NCBI RefSeq assembly: GCF_003149045.1
Contig: NZ_QGDU01000018.1
Span: forward strand, 1 to 64,000
DNA: 64,000 bases
From: Fibrobacter sp. UWR4
GTDB lineage: Bacteria > Fibrobacterota > Fibrobacteria > Fibrobacterales > Fibrobacteraceae
Reading direction: 5' to 3'
Shown here: one piece after another, positions 24,916 through 34,862 of the stretch
How positions within the stretch are numbered: position 1 is the first letter of the stretch
Layout of the letters: each line of letters begins with the position of its first letter
Translations under genes and position numbers: made by a program
Notes under the pieces: generated by a model
The model's input: the letters and a program-made list of their open reading frames with translations, nothing else
What the model was told of the DNA's origin: nothing
Database searches by the model: none

Positions 24916-27872
24916 TAATCTTCAGAATCGCCTTCACCCTTGCCGTGGCACTTCTTGTACTTGAGGCCGGAACCGCACCAGCACATGTCATTGCGGCCGA
25001 TCTTGGGAGCGGACTGCTGGATGGCGCGGCGTGCGGCCTGGACCTTGGGATCCGTGAAGGTGCGACGTACGCGAGGTGCGCCTTCGGAAGATGCTTCGGC
25101 GGGAGCTTCGGCGGAGGATTCCGCCTGGGCAGCCTGGGCCTGCTGTTCCTCGCTAATGGCGTTGGATTCAGAAGAAGCGGCCTGGCCTGCGAGACCTGCA
25201 GCCTTTGCGCTTTCTTCTGCTGCGGGAGCCTGTTCGCCAGCGGCTTCGCGTGCGGCCTGTGCAGCCTTGGCAGCTTCGATTTCTTCCGGGGTGGGAAGCT
25301 TGATCTGGTCCGGAGAAACAGTCATACCGTTGGGCAGAGTGATGCGGATGTTCAGGATGCGCAGGGCGGTAAGAGTTGCAATCTTTTCCATGCAGCCTTC
25401 GAACATCTTGAAGCCTTCGCTCTTGTAAACCATCAGAGGATCCTTCTGGGCGTAACCGTGGAAGCGGATAGCGTCCTTCAGCTGGTCCATGGCATACAGA
25501 TGTTCCTTCCAGACCTGGTCGATGGTCATGAGGAGGAAGCGACGTTCAATCTGACGGAAGTCCTGATCCGGAATGATCTTGGAGAGCTTGTCGTAACGGG
25601 CCTTGCACATGTCGATGATTTCCTGAAGGATGATTTCAGGAGTCTTGGTCACGGCGTCTTCGTTGGACAGGTTGTATTCCATGCTCATGGAGCGCTGCAG
25701 ATCCGTATGGAGATCTTCCAGCTTCCATTCTTCCGGGAAGCTCTTGGCGGCGATGTACTGGGAAACCTTGATATCGCAAGCGTCTTCGATGCGGTTCATG
25801 ATTTCTTCACGGATGTCTTCACCGTTCAGGATACGACGGCGCAGACCGTAAATCACCTTACGCTGTTCGTTCATCACGTTATCGTAGTCCAGCAAGTGCT
25901 TACGGATATCGAAGCTCTGACCTTCCACGCGGCGCTGTGCGCTACGGATGGAGCGGGAAACGATGGGATGAGTAATCACTTCGTCATCCTTCACGCCGAA
26001 ACGGGTCATGAGGGACTTCACGTTGTTACCACCGAAGATACGCATCAGGTTGTCATCCAGGGACAGGAAGTACTGGCTGGAACCGTTATCGCCCTGACGG
26101 CCGGAACGACCGCGGAGCTGGTTATCGATACGGCGGGATTCGTGACGTTCAGTACCGAGCACATGGAGACCGCCCAGTTCGGTAACGCCTTCGCCCAGGG
26201 CAATATCGGTACCACGACCAGCCATGTTGGTAGCGATGGTCACCTTGCCCTTGTGGCCGGCGTACTGGATGATTTCAGCTTCACGGCCATGGTTCTTAGC
26301 ATTCAGCACTTCGTGAGGAATGCCTTCCTTTTCCAGGAGGCCGTGGAGGTGTTCAGACTTTTCAATGGAAGCGGTACCAACCAGGAGGGGCTGACCCTTG
26401 GCGTGGCGTTCCTTAATTTCATTGACGATAGCCTTCCACTTTTCATCTTCGGTCTTGTACACCAGATCCTGCAGGTCCTGACGAACGCAGGGCTTGTTGG
26501 TGGGAATCACCCAGGTGTTCATGTTATAGATCTTGATGAATTCCGTTGCTTCCGTTTCGGCGGTACCGGTCATGCCGGACAGCTTGTTATACATGCGGAA
26601 GTAGTTCTGGAAGGTGATGGTAGCGAGAGTCTGGTTCTCGCGACGGATCTGCACATTTTCCTTGGCTTCGATAGCCTGGTGCATACCGTTGCTGTAACGG
26701 CGGCCTTCCATCAGACGGCCAGTGTTTTCGTCCACGATGATGATTTCGCCATCACGAACGATGTAGTCCACATCGCGAGTATAGATGTGCCATGCCTTGA
26801 GGGCCTGGTCAATGAAGTGAACCCAGTCAGCATGTTCGCCATAGAGGTTGGTGATCTGAAGGATTTCTTCGATATGGGCCACGCCCTTGGAGGTGAGCTG
26901 GATGACCTTGTCCTTTTCGTCCACGCCGAAGTCCTTGTTCTTCACAAGCTTCTTGGCGATTTCGTTTGCCTTGGCATACTTGTCAGTAGCGTCTTCGGCA
27001 GGACCGGAAATGATAAGCGGGGTACGTGCTTCGTCGATCAAGATGGAGTCCACTTCGTCAACGATACAGAAGTTCAGTTCGCGCTGCACCAGCTGACTCG
27101 GGTCAACAGCCATGTTGTCACGGAGGTAGTCGAAGCCGAATTCGTTGTTGGTACCGTAGGTCACGTCGGAGTTATAGCTTTCGCGACGCTGTGCAGGATC
27201 GAGGCCGTTTACGATCAGACCTACAGTGAGACCCAGGAACTTATAGACCATACCCATCTGCTTGGCGTCACGGCCAGCCAGGTAGTCGTTCACGGTCACC
27301 ACATGGACACCCTTACCGGAAAGAGCATTCAGATAAACCGGGAGAGCTGCGGCAAGGGTCTTACCTTCACCCGTAGCCATTTCGGAGATAGCGCCTTCGT
27401 GAAGTACAAGGCCACCGATCATCTGGACATCGAAAGGCATCATACGGAAGGGCTTCACGGAGTTGGGATAAAGTTCACGTACCTTTGCGTAAACTGCAGC
27501 AGGCATGTAGACTTCCCATTCATTCTTGCCGGATTCCAGTTCGGCCTTGGCAGCGTCAGTATACTTCTGGAGGTCGCCCAGCTGGCTGAAATCGAAGTTG
27601 TTTTCCGGCTTGAAGATGTTGAAGATACCCAGACGGCGGTCGCAAGCTTCCTTACAGACTGCAAATGCTTCAACCTTGATATCGTCCAGAGTAGAACCGT
27701 TCTTCAGCTTTTCGCGGAGTTCGGCGCTCTTTGCTGCAAGGGCTGCGTCATCCAGGGATTCCAGGGATTCGCGAACCTTGTTGATTTCTGCAATCACCGG
27801 GCGTAGCTGCTTCACCTTACGTTCGTGGGGTGTACCGAAAACCTTATGCAAGACGGTATCAATAATGCTCAT
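24915..27872 (-). CDS. secA: preprotein translocase ATPase SecA
   Basis: A 985-residue motor of the Sec pathway. Walker A is MATGEGKTLAAALP, DEVDSILIDEARTPL carries Walker B, and GRAGRGTDI-type TNMAGRGTDIALGEG the helicase motif. The C-terminus ends in a zinc-binding SEC-C domain (MCWCGSGLKYKKCHG), preceded by an Ala/Ser/Glu-rich linker of about 80 residues that is longer than usual. An AAGGAAAC site precedes the ATG. Heptamer repeats fill the DNA downstream. Confidence 0.98.
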   Translation of the reverse strand: MSIIDTVLHKVFGTPHERKVKQLRPVIAEINKVRESLESLDDAALAAKSAELREKLKNGSTLDDIKVEAFAVCKEACDRRLGIFNIFKPENNFDFSQLGDLQKYTDAAKAELESGKNEWEVYMPAAVYAKVRELYPNSVKPFRMMPFDVQMIGGLVLHEGAISEMATGEGKTLAAALPVYLNALSGKGVHVVTVNDYLAGRDAKQMGMVYKFLGLTVGLIVNGLDPAQRRESYNSDVTYGTNNEFGFDYLRDNMAVDPSQLVQRELNFCIVDEVDSILIDEARTPLIISGPAEDATDKYAKANEIAKKLVKNKDFGVDEKDKVIQLTSKGVAHIEEILQITNLYGEHADWVHFIDQALKAWHIYTRDVDYIVRDGEIIIVDENTGRLMEGRRYSNGMHQAIEAKENVQIRRENQTLATITFQNYFRMYNKLSGMTGTAETEATEFIKIYNMNTWVIPTNKPCVRQDLQDLVYKTEDEKWKAIVNEIKERHAKGQPLLVGTASIEKSEHLHGLLEKEGIPHEVLNAKNHGREAEIIQYAGHKGKVTIATNMAGRGTDIALGEGVTELGGLHVLGTERHESRRIDNQLRGRSGRQGDNGSSQYFLSLDDNLMRIFGGNNVKSLMTRFGVKDDEVITHPIVSRSIRSAQRRVEGQSFDIRKHLLDYDNVMNEQRKVIYGLRRRILNGEDIREEIMNRIEDACDIKVSQYIAAKSFPEEWKLEDLHTDLQRSMSMEYNLSNEDAVTKTPEIILQEIIDMCKARYDKLSKIIPDQDFRQIERRFLLMTIDQVWKEHLYAMDQLKDAIRFHGYAQKDPLMVYKSEGFKMFEGCMEKIATLTALRILNIRITLPNGMTVSPDQIKLPTPEEIEAAKAAQAAREAAGEQAPAAEESAKAAGLAGQAASSESNAISEEQQAQAAQAESSAEAPAEASSEGAPRVRRTFTDPKVQAARRAIQQSAPKIGRNDMCWCGSGLKYKKCHGKGEGDSED

Positions 27873-28087
27873 TTTGTTTCCTTTTTACGGCCGAAGGCAA
27901 TGCCCGCGGTCTCTGTTAAATTTTTACGGGGATAAGATAGCAAATGATGTGCCAAGCTGGTTTTGTAACAAAGTGAAACAGGCACAATAAATAATACATC
28001 GCGGGCAAGGACTTCCGCAAACCAGGGAATTGACACTTTCGCCACCACGGAACGATAAAACAGGAAACACCGGGAGAGGAAACCCAT

Positions 28088-28558
28088 ATGCAAGAATACA
28101 GCTTCTTTTTCGACGAGGATATCCTAAGGGGCTTTTCAGCCCTGAGACTTGTGGAATGGTTCAGAATGTACCGCAACGTAAGACTGCAAATGATGGAAAT
28201 CGTTTCCGCCGACATAGACAGCGGCGAGGCAACAAAGGCTAATTTCACAGCAGGACCAGGCTTTCCCAACTACCCCGACAGCGTCCTGCAGGGTGTTACC
28301 GGAATCCGCCTCGAGAGAAACAGGCTCAACGTCACCCTATGCGACCAGGACCTGCTAAAAGCCACAAGGCAACTCTGCAAGATCATGCAGGAGGCAAACT
28401 TTCACCACCGCTGTGTCATCAGGGGCCACGGACACAACGGGGACTGCACCTACGCCGTCCATTACAAAGACGCCACCTGCAACCGGGACAACGCCGAAAA
28501 CCACCAAATTACAATTAAATTTTCGGACTCGCCGAAACCCATGGTAATAAAAATCTAG
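28088..28558 (+). CDS. hypothetical protein, 156 residues
   Basis: An open frame with an AGAGGA site before the ATG. The product is soluble and has several Cys and His residues in the last third (HHRCVIRGHGHNGDCTYAVH and DATCNRDN) that could bind metal. Codon use resembles neighbouring genes. I recognise no family. It is convergent with, and overlaps by four bases, the gene at 28555. Confidence 0.6.
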   Translation: MQEYSFFFDEDILRGFSALRLVEWFRMYRNVRLQMMEIVSADIDSGEATKANFTAGPGFPNYPDSVLQGVTGIRLERNRLNVTLCDQDLLKATRQLCKIMQEANFHHRCVIRGHGHNGDCTYAVHYKDATCNRDNAENHQITIKFSDSPKPMVIKI

Positions 28559-29442
28559 AACCTTCTCACCACGAGAATCTTGAAGGCGGCCACCAGCTTT
28601 TGTTCCCAATGGTGGTCGAACACCTCGGGCATGTATTCCATTTCCATCACCATATTCCAGGACCAGGTTTCGCCAATACTTCCCCAGGCCATCTTGGCGA
28701 TCACTTCCGGGAGAAGCAGCGCCTCGCTGGCATCCTCGTCGCTACCGATGGCAATGCCCGCAATACCCCACAGGTTGATAAACATGCCGTTATCATAAAC
28801 CCAACTGTAGGTGTATCCCAGATCCACCCAGGTGCTGTAGGTCTCACGGCTATGACTGTAGAAGGGAAGATACCCGCTATGATCCTTCGCCATGACGGAC
28901 TGAAAGCGGCCACCCACAATCCAGCTGCCCGCCGACGTTTCCTGTTTCAGGTCCAGGAAATAGGCAGCCCGGGGAGTAAAGTACTCGTCGGCAGTGGCCA
29001 TCCACAGAGCGGACAGATACATGTCACGCTGCCAGAGATCGACGAAAATGTATTCGGACTTGTCGCCATTTTCATCTATTTTTCCCCCAGCGGTAAATCC
29101 GCTATATCTACGATACTTTGTCTGTAACCACCAGTTGCCGGGGAAAAAATCCAGACCCGTTTCGAAGGCAACGGACTTGGAGCGGTCATGGCCTGTAGTG
29201 AAAGGCAGGGAATAGATAAAGTCGAAGTACAGATCCCTGTAGCCAAATCCAAGACCCACATCCACGGGGCGATTGGAACTCATGGCACCCTTGTTGAATT
29301 CGCTACTCCAGAAGGAGACGAAATTGTAGTTGCACAAAAATCGCAGGGGGAACTTTTTCTCGAATTCCGCGATAGCCCCAAAAGAAAGACTCGCCCCAAT
29401 GGAAAGGGCAAAAATAAGGGCTGCTGAAAAACGGAAAAACAT
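28555..29442 (-). CDS. outer-membrane protein, DUF4421-like
   Basis: From ATG 29442 the product has 295 residues with a good signal peptide (MFFRFSAALIFALSIGASLS, cleavage near SFGA). The rest is beta-rich: VDVGLGFGYRDLYFDFIYSL, then FFPGNWWLQTKYRRYSGF, and repeats of aromatic-ended strands to the C-terminus, which suits the DUF4421 barrel group. The frame is open to 29658; starts at 29493 or 29490 would overlap the divergent phosphatase gene. No role is known. Confidence 0.65.
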   Translation of the reverse strand: MFFRFSAALIFALSIGASLSFGAIAEFEKKFPLRFLCNYNFVSFWSSEFNKGAMSSNRPVDVGLGFGYRDLYFDFIYSLPFTTGHDRSKSVAFETGLDFFPGNWWLQTKYRRYSGFTAGGKIDENGDKSEYIFVDLWQRDMYLSALWMATADEYFTPRAAYFLDLKQETSAGSWIVGGRFQSVMAKDHSGYLPFYSHSRETYSTWVDLGYTYSWVYDNGMFINLWGIAGIAIGSDEDASEALLLPEVIAKMAWGSIGETWSWNMVMEMEYMPEVFDHHWEQKLVAAFKILVVRRF

Positions 29443-29491
29443 CAGGCCAAAACTAGAAAATTTATCTTTTCGCCAAAACGGGTATTCCATC

Positions 29492-31027
29492 ATGTCTCTA
29501 TTTTTCAGAAGTAAATCACCTGACCTGTCCAGGTCTATTTTCGCCCTTGGCTCAGCACTTGCAACGGCCGGCCTGACACTTTTCGCAATGGCCGCACCCC
29601 TGAAGGCCCAGACCTCCATGGAAGAACTGCGGGCCCATCCGGAATACACCGCCAGCAATTATCTTGTCTATCCAGAGCTGGACAAGAATGTCAAATATAC
29701 CAAGGCGCCTGCAGGCTACAAGCCTTTCTATATCAGCCACTACGGACGTCACGGCAGTCGCTATCATCACAGCGCCGACGAGTACAACTACCTCTTCGAA
29801 ACCCTCCGAAAGGCAGATTCCGCAAAGGCGCTCACCTTGGACGGCAAAAAAATCCTGGTTGCATCCCAGATCCTTGCGCTGAAGGCCGCCCCACGGGCAG
29901 GTGACCTGACTCAAGTAGGCGCCGCCCAGCACCAGGGAATTGCAAAGCGCATGGCAAGGAATTTCCCGGAACTTTTCAAGAGCAGAAAAATCAAGGGCAA
30001 GAAATTGAGACCCCATGTAGATGCATACGCAAGCACCTCGGGCCGCTGCATTGTCAGCATGTCCGCCTTTGTAGCAGGTCTCAGCGGCGCCGCCCCCGAA
30101 GTAGATATCCGCCTCGAATCAGGCAAGGACCTGATGGGCTTTATCTGCACCTACGATTGGAACGACATGGAATACACAAGGGCCAAGGCATACACCGACG
30201 AAAGCGACAAGCTGTGGGCAGCCATCAACCCCAAACCCCTCATGAAGAAACTGTTCAGCGACAGCGCCTATGTGGCAGCTAACATCGACGTAAACAATTT
30301 CTACAACAGGCTATTTGAAATCGCTAGCAGCATGCAAGGCATGGACGCTCCACTCAAGGAAGTTATCTCCGCTAATCTTTGTGATGTAAGGACGGGAAAG
30401 TGCGATAACCTCTTCGACAGCCTTTTCACTGTAGAAGAATCCATCACACGCTGGAAGGCCCAAAACGCATGGTGGTATAGCCTGCAGGGAACAAGTCCCC
30501 TACAGCAAACCACAAAAGGCATTGATTACGCCAAGGGAACTCTGAGGCATATCATCAGGGAGGCAAGCTACGCCATCAACCAGAACCTAATCATAGATGC
30601 AATCAACCAAGCAAAAGCAAGTGATGTGAAACTTTTCTCTTCTTCCGAGAAGGACGGAAGTTTCATATCCGCTACGCTGCGCTTTGGTCACGATGCAGGA
30701 CTCCTGCCTCTTGCAGGTCTTATGCAACTCTCCGTCGCCAATGCAAAAGTAAGCGACCTCTCCAAGCTTCACGAAGAATGGAACGACTTCCGGGTCATCC
30801 CCATGGCGGCAAACCTGCAAATCGTTTTCTACAAGAAAACGGGCAGGAGCAGCCCTGCTAAAAAAGCCACGGACGCCAAGTCTTCCAAAAATGATATCCT
30901 GGTAAAATTCCTCTACAACGAGCGTGAAGTTACCGCCCCCATTCCCTGCGAGGAAAACTGCCCTGCAGCTCCCTACTACAAGTGGGACGATGTAAAGAAT
31001 TTCTATAAGGGAATTCTCGCGCAGTAA
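29492..31027 (+). CDS. secreted histidine-type acid phosphatase (MINPP-like)
   Basis: A 511-residue histidine phosphatase of clade 2. After a signal peptide (cleavage near PLKAQ), residues 80-95 hold YISHYGRHGSRYH, the RHGxRxx catalytic motif, and RFGHDAGLLPLAGL near residue 395 supplies the second catalytic His-Asp. Relatives release phosphate from inositol polyphosphates (phytate) or other phosphomonoesters. The insert NDILVKFLYNEREV near the end forms the final strands. The start at 29492 is only two bases from alternative starts of the divergent gene. Confidence 0.85.
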   Translation: MSLFFRSKSPDLSRSIFALGSALATAGLTLFAMAAPLKAQTSMEELRAHPEYTASNYLVYPELDKNVKYTKAPAGYKPFYISHYGRHGSRYHHSADEYNYLFETLRKADSAKALTLDGKKILVASQILALKAAPRAGDLTQVGAAQHQGIAKRMARNFPELFKSRKIKGKKLRPHVDAYASTSGRCIVSMSAFVAGLSGAAPEVDIRLESGKDLMGFICTYDWNDMEYTRAKAYTDESDKLWAAINPKPLMKKLFSDSAYVAANIDVNNFYNRLFEIASSMQGMDAPLKEVISANLCDVRTGKCDNLFDSLFTVEESITRWKAQNAWWYSLQGTSPLQQTTKGIDYAKGTLRHIIREASYAINQNLIIDAINQAKASDVKLFSSSEKDGSFISATLRFGHDAGLLPLAGLMQLSVANAKVSDLSKLHEEWNDFRVIPMAANLQIVFYKKTGRSSPAKKATDAKSSKNDILVKFLYNEREVTAPIPCEENCPAAPYYKWDDVKNFYKGILAQ

Positions 31028-31029
31028 CT

Positions 31030-31061
31030 GGATCCTTCGCCCTTACGGGCTCAGGATGACA
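31030..31061. repeat. GGATCC/AGGATGAC-type palindromic element
   Basis: GGATCCTTCG, then the small hairpin GCCC TTAC GGGC, then TCAGGATGACA. A partial second copy (TTCAGGATGACAGA) follows at 31075. The element sits between two convergent genes. Confidence 0.75.
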
Positions 31062-31113
31062 GAAACATTGTGGGTTCAGGATGACAGAGAGCGTTACAAG
31101 GACAGGATACGCT

Positions 31114-32622
31114 TTACTTCCCTGTCATTAGATGGAAGTTTAGGTACAGCGAGAACGTAAAGATCGTGCGGCTCATGGGCTCGAAAATATCCGAGGAATA
31201 GGCCGCCAGCTTCACATAGGAATCCAGGCGGTTGCCGATATCGATACGGTCCGTCAATTTATATTCTAGTGCGGTATTGTTCAGCAACAGGAAGTCCCAT
31301 CCGCGGGCCCCGTAATGGGGCATGGATCCAGGAATCGTACGCATGGCATCCAGGATAACCTTGTTATAGAAACGCCACTTGTCCTTATACAGGAACTCCG
31401 TCATCAGGCTGTATTTCACGCCCATATTGTACTGGTAATTATTCTTGTCGGAAGTGTATTCCGGATGGACTTCCTGAATCAGGTCATCGTAGCCCATGTC
31501 GGCCGTCCCCAGTAGAATCCAGTACAGCTGATTCATAATTCGAAAACGCAAATTAGGCGTTACCCACAAGGCAAGATCCAGGGCGCCACCCAGGGAAATC
31601 GTACTGACCGTTGCCAGCTCCCCGTAGAAACTATCGAAGTCAAGATTGATGGCAAAGTCGAGCCAGTGGCCACGACCATGAATACCCACATTCTTCAGCT
31701 TTCCCATGACATCAAGCTGGAGCAGGTTCCCCTCGAATCCGCTTTCCCCAAAGACATCCACGGTAAAGTAATCAAAAGGCTGCCTCACGATGGTATAAGG
31801 CCTGCCGTATTCCAGATGAAGCCCCATCATGCCGTGATGATCGTTCCACTCCTCGTCCAGTTCATCGGCGCTCTGGCTACCGATACGGTAGTTACTGCCG
31901 AATCGGGACCCTGCACCCGCTGCGACAGCAAGTTCCATCGGAATCCAGCCCGTGTAGAAATCACGGTTCCCGAATGCTTTCCGCTGCAAATACCCGGCAG
32001 GTTCCAGCACGAATGCCACTAGCTGACGATACCAGGGAACATCGTACTTGTTGTAGGCCAGGCGGGAAAGCCTGTAAAGTACTTCGCCATATATGGAGCC
32101 GCCGATTGTCGTAGTGATCAGGTCATTAGGCGCAGGATATTCCGTCTCCGCAAACATTTCCCAGGTGTAGCTTCCCAGGGCCGTCCACACCATACTGCGA
32201 TAGAATCCGTTACCGCCTGCGCGTGCGGACGCATAATACATGGATCCCTGATAAGGATGACCGTAGAAATTGATCGCCCAGTGATTATGATCCCACTTCC
32301 ATCCTTCCTGGATGTTGCGTTTCCAATAGCTGGGACCAGTGTGGGCGTAATGCTTGTCCAGCACGTAATAGTCCCAGGCCCACACAAAAACATTCAGACC
32401 GAAAACCTCCGCGGCGGTCACGAAGGGAGAAACCACCTTCTGCGCGATACTGTCTTCGGGAAGCATTTCAGTGGAGGGAAACGTGTCAGGATTCCCGACA
32501 AGTTCCTGGCGTCGCTGCATCGCTTCCTGAATACTCAGGACGGAATCCCTGCTCATGGACTGGGACCATGAAACCTGCGTCAGGGCAAAAACAACAAGAA
32601 TTACACTCCAAACTTTTTTCAC
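31114..32622 (-). CDS. outer-membrane protein, DUF3943 family
   Basis: A 502-residue secreted protein (signal peptide ending VSWSQS). The region WKWDHNHWAINFYGHPYQG, about residues 110-130, and AETEYPAPNDLITTTIGG are the conserved core of DUF3943. The C-terminal half is a series of amphipathic strands ending FSLYLNFHLMTGK. Presumed barrel in the outer membrane; function not known. Confidence 0.75.
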   Translation of the reverse strand: MKKVWSVILVVFALTQVSWSQSMSRDSVLSIQEAMQRRQELVGNPDTFPSTEMLPEDSIAQKVVSPFVTAAEVFGLNVFVWAWDYYVLDKHYAHTGPSYWKRNIQEGWKWDHNHWAINFYGHPYQGSMYYASARAGGNGFYRSMVWTALGSYTWEMFAETEYPAPNDLITTTIGGSIYGEVLYRLSRLAYNKYDVPWYRQLVAFVLEPAGYLQRKAFGNRDFYTGWIPMELAVAAGAGSRFGSNYRIGSQSADELDEEWNDHHGMMGLHLEYGRPYTIVRQPFDYFTVDVFGESGFEGNLLQLDVMGKLKNVGIHGRGHWLDFAINLDFDSFYGELATVSTISLGGALDLALWVTPNLRFRIMNQLYWILLGTADMGYDDLIQEVHPEYTSDKNNYQYNMGVKYSLMTEFLYKDKWRFYNKVILDAMRTIPGSMPHYGARGWDFLLLNNTALEYKLTDRIDIGNRLDSYVKLAAYSSDIFEPMSRTIFTFSLYLNFHLMTGK

Positions 32623-32700
32623 GAAGGAAAAGCTAGCTATAAAAAGAGCGCTTTGGCCTTAAAATCCCGTATTTGCGGATAGAACGTATTTTTTCAGGAT

Positions 32701-32727
32701 AAAAAAAAGGGCGGACAAAGTCCGCCG
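32701..32727 (-). terminator. terminator of the small lipoprotein gene
   Basis: Minus strand GGCGGAC TTT GTCCGCC followed by at least eight Ts; 25 bases after the stop at 32752. Confidence 0.85.
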
Positions 32728-32751
32728 TTAAAATTCCAGTGCCTGACCCCA

Positions 32752-33210
32752 TTAGTTTGCGGTCTTAACGCCAACGGATTCGAAAACCGCCTTGTTCTTT
32801 GGATCCGGAACTGCAACGGTAGTAATCCAGTTGTATTCTGCAACGCCATTGAGACCTACACGAGCGCACGCCTGGTCACGAGCCTCATTGTATGCATTGA
32901 GAATCTGGATCTTTTCGTCGTTAGGTGCCTTGTCGATGCGTTCGGACCAGCGGAAGCCCAATTCGACCAGGGCAGCGCTTGCCCTTGCGTAGAGCTTTGC
33001 CTTGTCGGCGGTAATCACGCTACTGTTAGGAGCGGTGAAAACGCCCACTTCCACAATGGGAACGCTACGGGGTGCCTGAACCTGAGACTGCATCTGGGGA
33101 ACTACTTCATTCTCATCACCGCAGGCTACAAGATTTGCGGACACAAAAAAAGAGGCGACCGCCAAGAACGTGATTCCAAGGATTTTCTTTCCAAGAACTC
33201 GTTTCGACAT
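32752..33210 (-). CDS. small lipoprotein, function unknown
   Basis: A 152-residue lipoprotein (lipobox SANLVAC, then GDEN). The ATG at 33210 follows a GAGG site; the longer frame to 33255 would begin inside the tRNA-Met gene. The mature part contains a helical region (KAKLYARASAALVELGF, RDQACARVGLNGVAEYNW). It follows the tRNA on the same strand with 22 bases between and could share its promoter. Confidence 0.7.
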   Translation of the reverse strand: MSKRVLGKKILGITFLAVASFFVSANLVACGDENEVVPQMQSQVQAPRSVPIVEVGVFTAPNSSVITADKAKLYARASAALVELGFRWSERIDKAPNDEKIQILNAYNEARDQACARVGLNGVAEYNWITTVAVPDPKNKAVFESVGVKTAN

Positions 33211-33231
33211 ATCTGCCTCTTTTTTATTTAC

Positions 33232-33304
33232 TAGCGGCTTGTGGGCTCGAACCACAGACCTGCGGATTATGATTCCGACGCTCTACCAACTGAGCTAAGC
33301 CGCC
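33232..33304 (-). tRNA. tRNA-Met (anticodon CAU)
   Basis: Minus strand GGCGGCT/AGCCGCT acceptor (one G-U pair), D-arm GCTC AGTTGGTA GAGC, anticodon loop ATCATAA (CAT), T-arm TGTGG TTCGAGC CCACA, discriminator A; CCA is not encoded. The loop TCATAAT suits an elongator Met tRNA; a lysidine-type Ile tRNA cannot be excluded. Confidence 0.88.
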
Positions 33305-33349
33305 AAAGGTTGAACAAAATTAGTTAATGTTCTGAATAATTTCAAGGGG

Positions 33350-34093
33350 TTATTTGAAATAAACTTCAGATTCTACAAAATCTTTTCCCCATTTAATGAC
33401 CTGCCACCCAGGATTGGAGCTCTTGAGGCTGAAATACGGGGTACTTGGGTCAATCTGCATCTGGCTTGCAGGTGCCACATGAACCTTCTGACGTCCAAGG
33501 GACACTTCAAAGTGATCATGGTAGTGACCGGTGAAGATGTGGGTCAGGTTAGGGATGCCAGCGAGCACTTCCTGGACTTCCAACATGTTGCGCATGAAGA
33601 AGCGCAAATCCATAAAGCGATGGTTGCAGAAGCAGGGAGGATGATGCATAAAGACGATCACTTCGTCCTGTACCTTTGCAGCTTCCTCCTTGAGCCAGTC
33701 CAGCTGGTCGCGGGAAATGTCACCAACAGCACTATCCAGGAAGAAGATGGTCTTGCCCGCAATATCGTAGCGGTAATAGCATCTGCCATGATGGACTTTA
33801 CCCTTGAGGTCGAAGAATTTTTCCATGACCTCGATACGGTCGTGGTTACCCGGGATGACGCAGCAGGGAATGGGCAAGCTATTGACAACTTCGGCCACAT
33901 ACTTGTAGGCGCCGGGTTCGGCATCTTCGTTTGCAAGATCACCAGAAAGAACCAACAAGTCTAAATCCTTCATGGACTCCGAATAGAGTGCGTTCATGAA
34001 GTTGGCACGTACATCAATGCCCTGAACCAGACTTTCGTCGTTACCGATATGGAGGTCGGAAATCTGGCCAATTTTTAGAAATGTTGAATTCAT
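33350..34093 (-). CDS. cytosolic metallophosphoesterase (CpdA-like)
   Basis: A 247-residue calcineurin-like phosphoesterase with the metal motifs ISDLHIG (residues 12-18), LSGDLANE, IPGNHDRIE, FMHHPPCF and FTGHYHDHFE. The set is the one found in cAMP phosphodiesterase CpdA and related enzymes. No signal or membrane segment. Actual substrate unknown. Confidence 0.85.
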   Translation of the reverse strand: MNSTFLKIGQISDLHIGNDESLVQGIDVRANFMNALYSESMKDLDLLVLSGDLANEDAEPGAYKYVAEVVNSLPIPCCVIPGNHDRIEVMEKFFDLKGKVHHGRCYYRYDIAGKTIFFLDSAVGDISRDQLDWLKEEAAKVQDEVIVFMHHPPCFCNHRFMDLRFFMRNMLEVQEVLAGIPNLTHIFTGHYHDHFEVSLGRQKVHVAPASQMQIDPSTPYFSLKSSNPGWQVIKWGKDFVESEVYFK

Positions 34094-34447
34094 AGGGTAG
34101 CTTTAATATAGCTTAAAATTTTCTCACAAAACGAAAAATATTCCAATTTATGTGCTTTTTGTGACGTTTATCAAGAACCCTGGAGCATTTTCAACACCAG
34201 CTTCAACATTGTTCTGTGGAACATGTGTGAATAGGCATTGAAAACCAGGCTTCAACACTTGTCAACGTTGAAAAAAGTGAATAAGTTCACGATTTTCAAC
34301 ATTGGGAAGCTCCTGACTTAAGTGTAGAACTTTTTGAGACTCAACAAGTTACACTTTCGTATCCGGAAACTTGTCCACTATTCACTCAACCAATTACCAT
34401 TACTATTTATATAAATACATAATAATAATTAGTAAGTGTGTGGAAAG
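34094..34447. other. gene-free AT-rich segment with repeated TTCAACA words
   Basis: A 354-bp region with no frame worth calling. TTCAACA occurs at about 34190, 34202, 34251 and 34295, and ACCAGCTTCAACA at 34196 is repeated as ACCAGGCTTCAACA at 34244. TGTGAATAG (34226-34234), the reverse complement of a word found three times in the candidate origin, is also here. The promoter of the phosphoesterase gene lies at the left end. Confidence 0.5.
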
Positions 34448-34849
34448 TTAGAGGTCGAGCTTCTTTTCGGACTGGACAGGAGCAGCGGACTTCTGCTGAG
34501 CGGTGGGCTGCTGAACGCTAACACCCATCTGGCAGTTACCCTGGAACTGGGCACCTTCCTGGATGATCAGCTGCTTGGTCTTGATGTTGCCAACGAATTT
34601 GGAAGTGCTTTCGAGAATGAGCTTTTCGGTGCATTCGATGTTGCCCTTGATGGAACCTGCGATAACAGCAGTCTGGGACTTGACTTCGCCTTCAACGTAG
34701 CCCTGGCGTTCAACGATGATTTCACCTTCGATGTTTACGCTACCGATGATGTTGCCTGCAACGCGAACGTCGCTCTTACCGCTGATGTCACCTTTCAAAG
34801 TGACGCTATTGCCAATCTGGGTGATTTCCTGTTCACCTTTAGTTGCCAT
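34448..34849 (-). CDS. bactofilin
   Basis: A 133-residue polymer-forming cytoskeletal protein. Short N-terminal tail, then a right-handed beta-helix with repeated hydrophobic turns (ITQIGNSVTLKGDISGKSDV, VAGNIIGSVNIEGEIIVERQ, VEGEVKSQTAVIAGSIKGNI), then a disordered Gln/Pro tail. The ATG at 34849 has a GAGGAAAA site. It lies 13 bases after a LytM-type peptidase gene, the pairing used elsewhere to localise wall cutting for cell shape, and close to parAB. Confidence 0.93.
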   Translation of the reverse strand: MATKGEQEITQIGNSVTLKGDISGKSDVRVAGNIIGSVNIEGEIIVERQGYVEGEVKSQTAVIAGSIKGNIECTEKLILESTSKFVGNIKTKQLIIQEGAQFQGNCQMGVSVQQPTAQQKSAAPVQSEKKLDL

Positions 34850-34862
34850 GTTTTCCTCGTTG

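Noticed and set aside
24945-27806. A 953-codon open frame antisense to secA
   Set aside because: It is the mirror of secA, whose motifs and length are clear; the antisense translation has no domain pattern and arises from codon bias.
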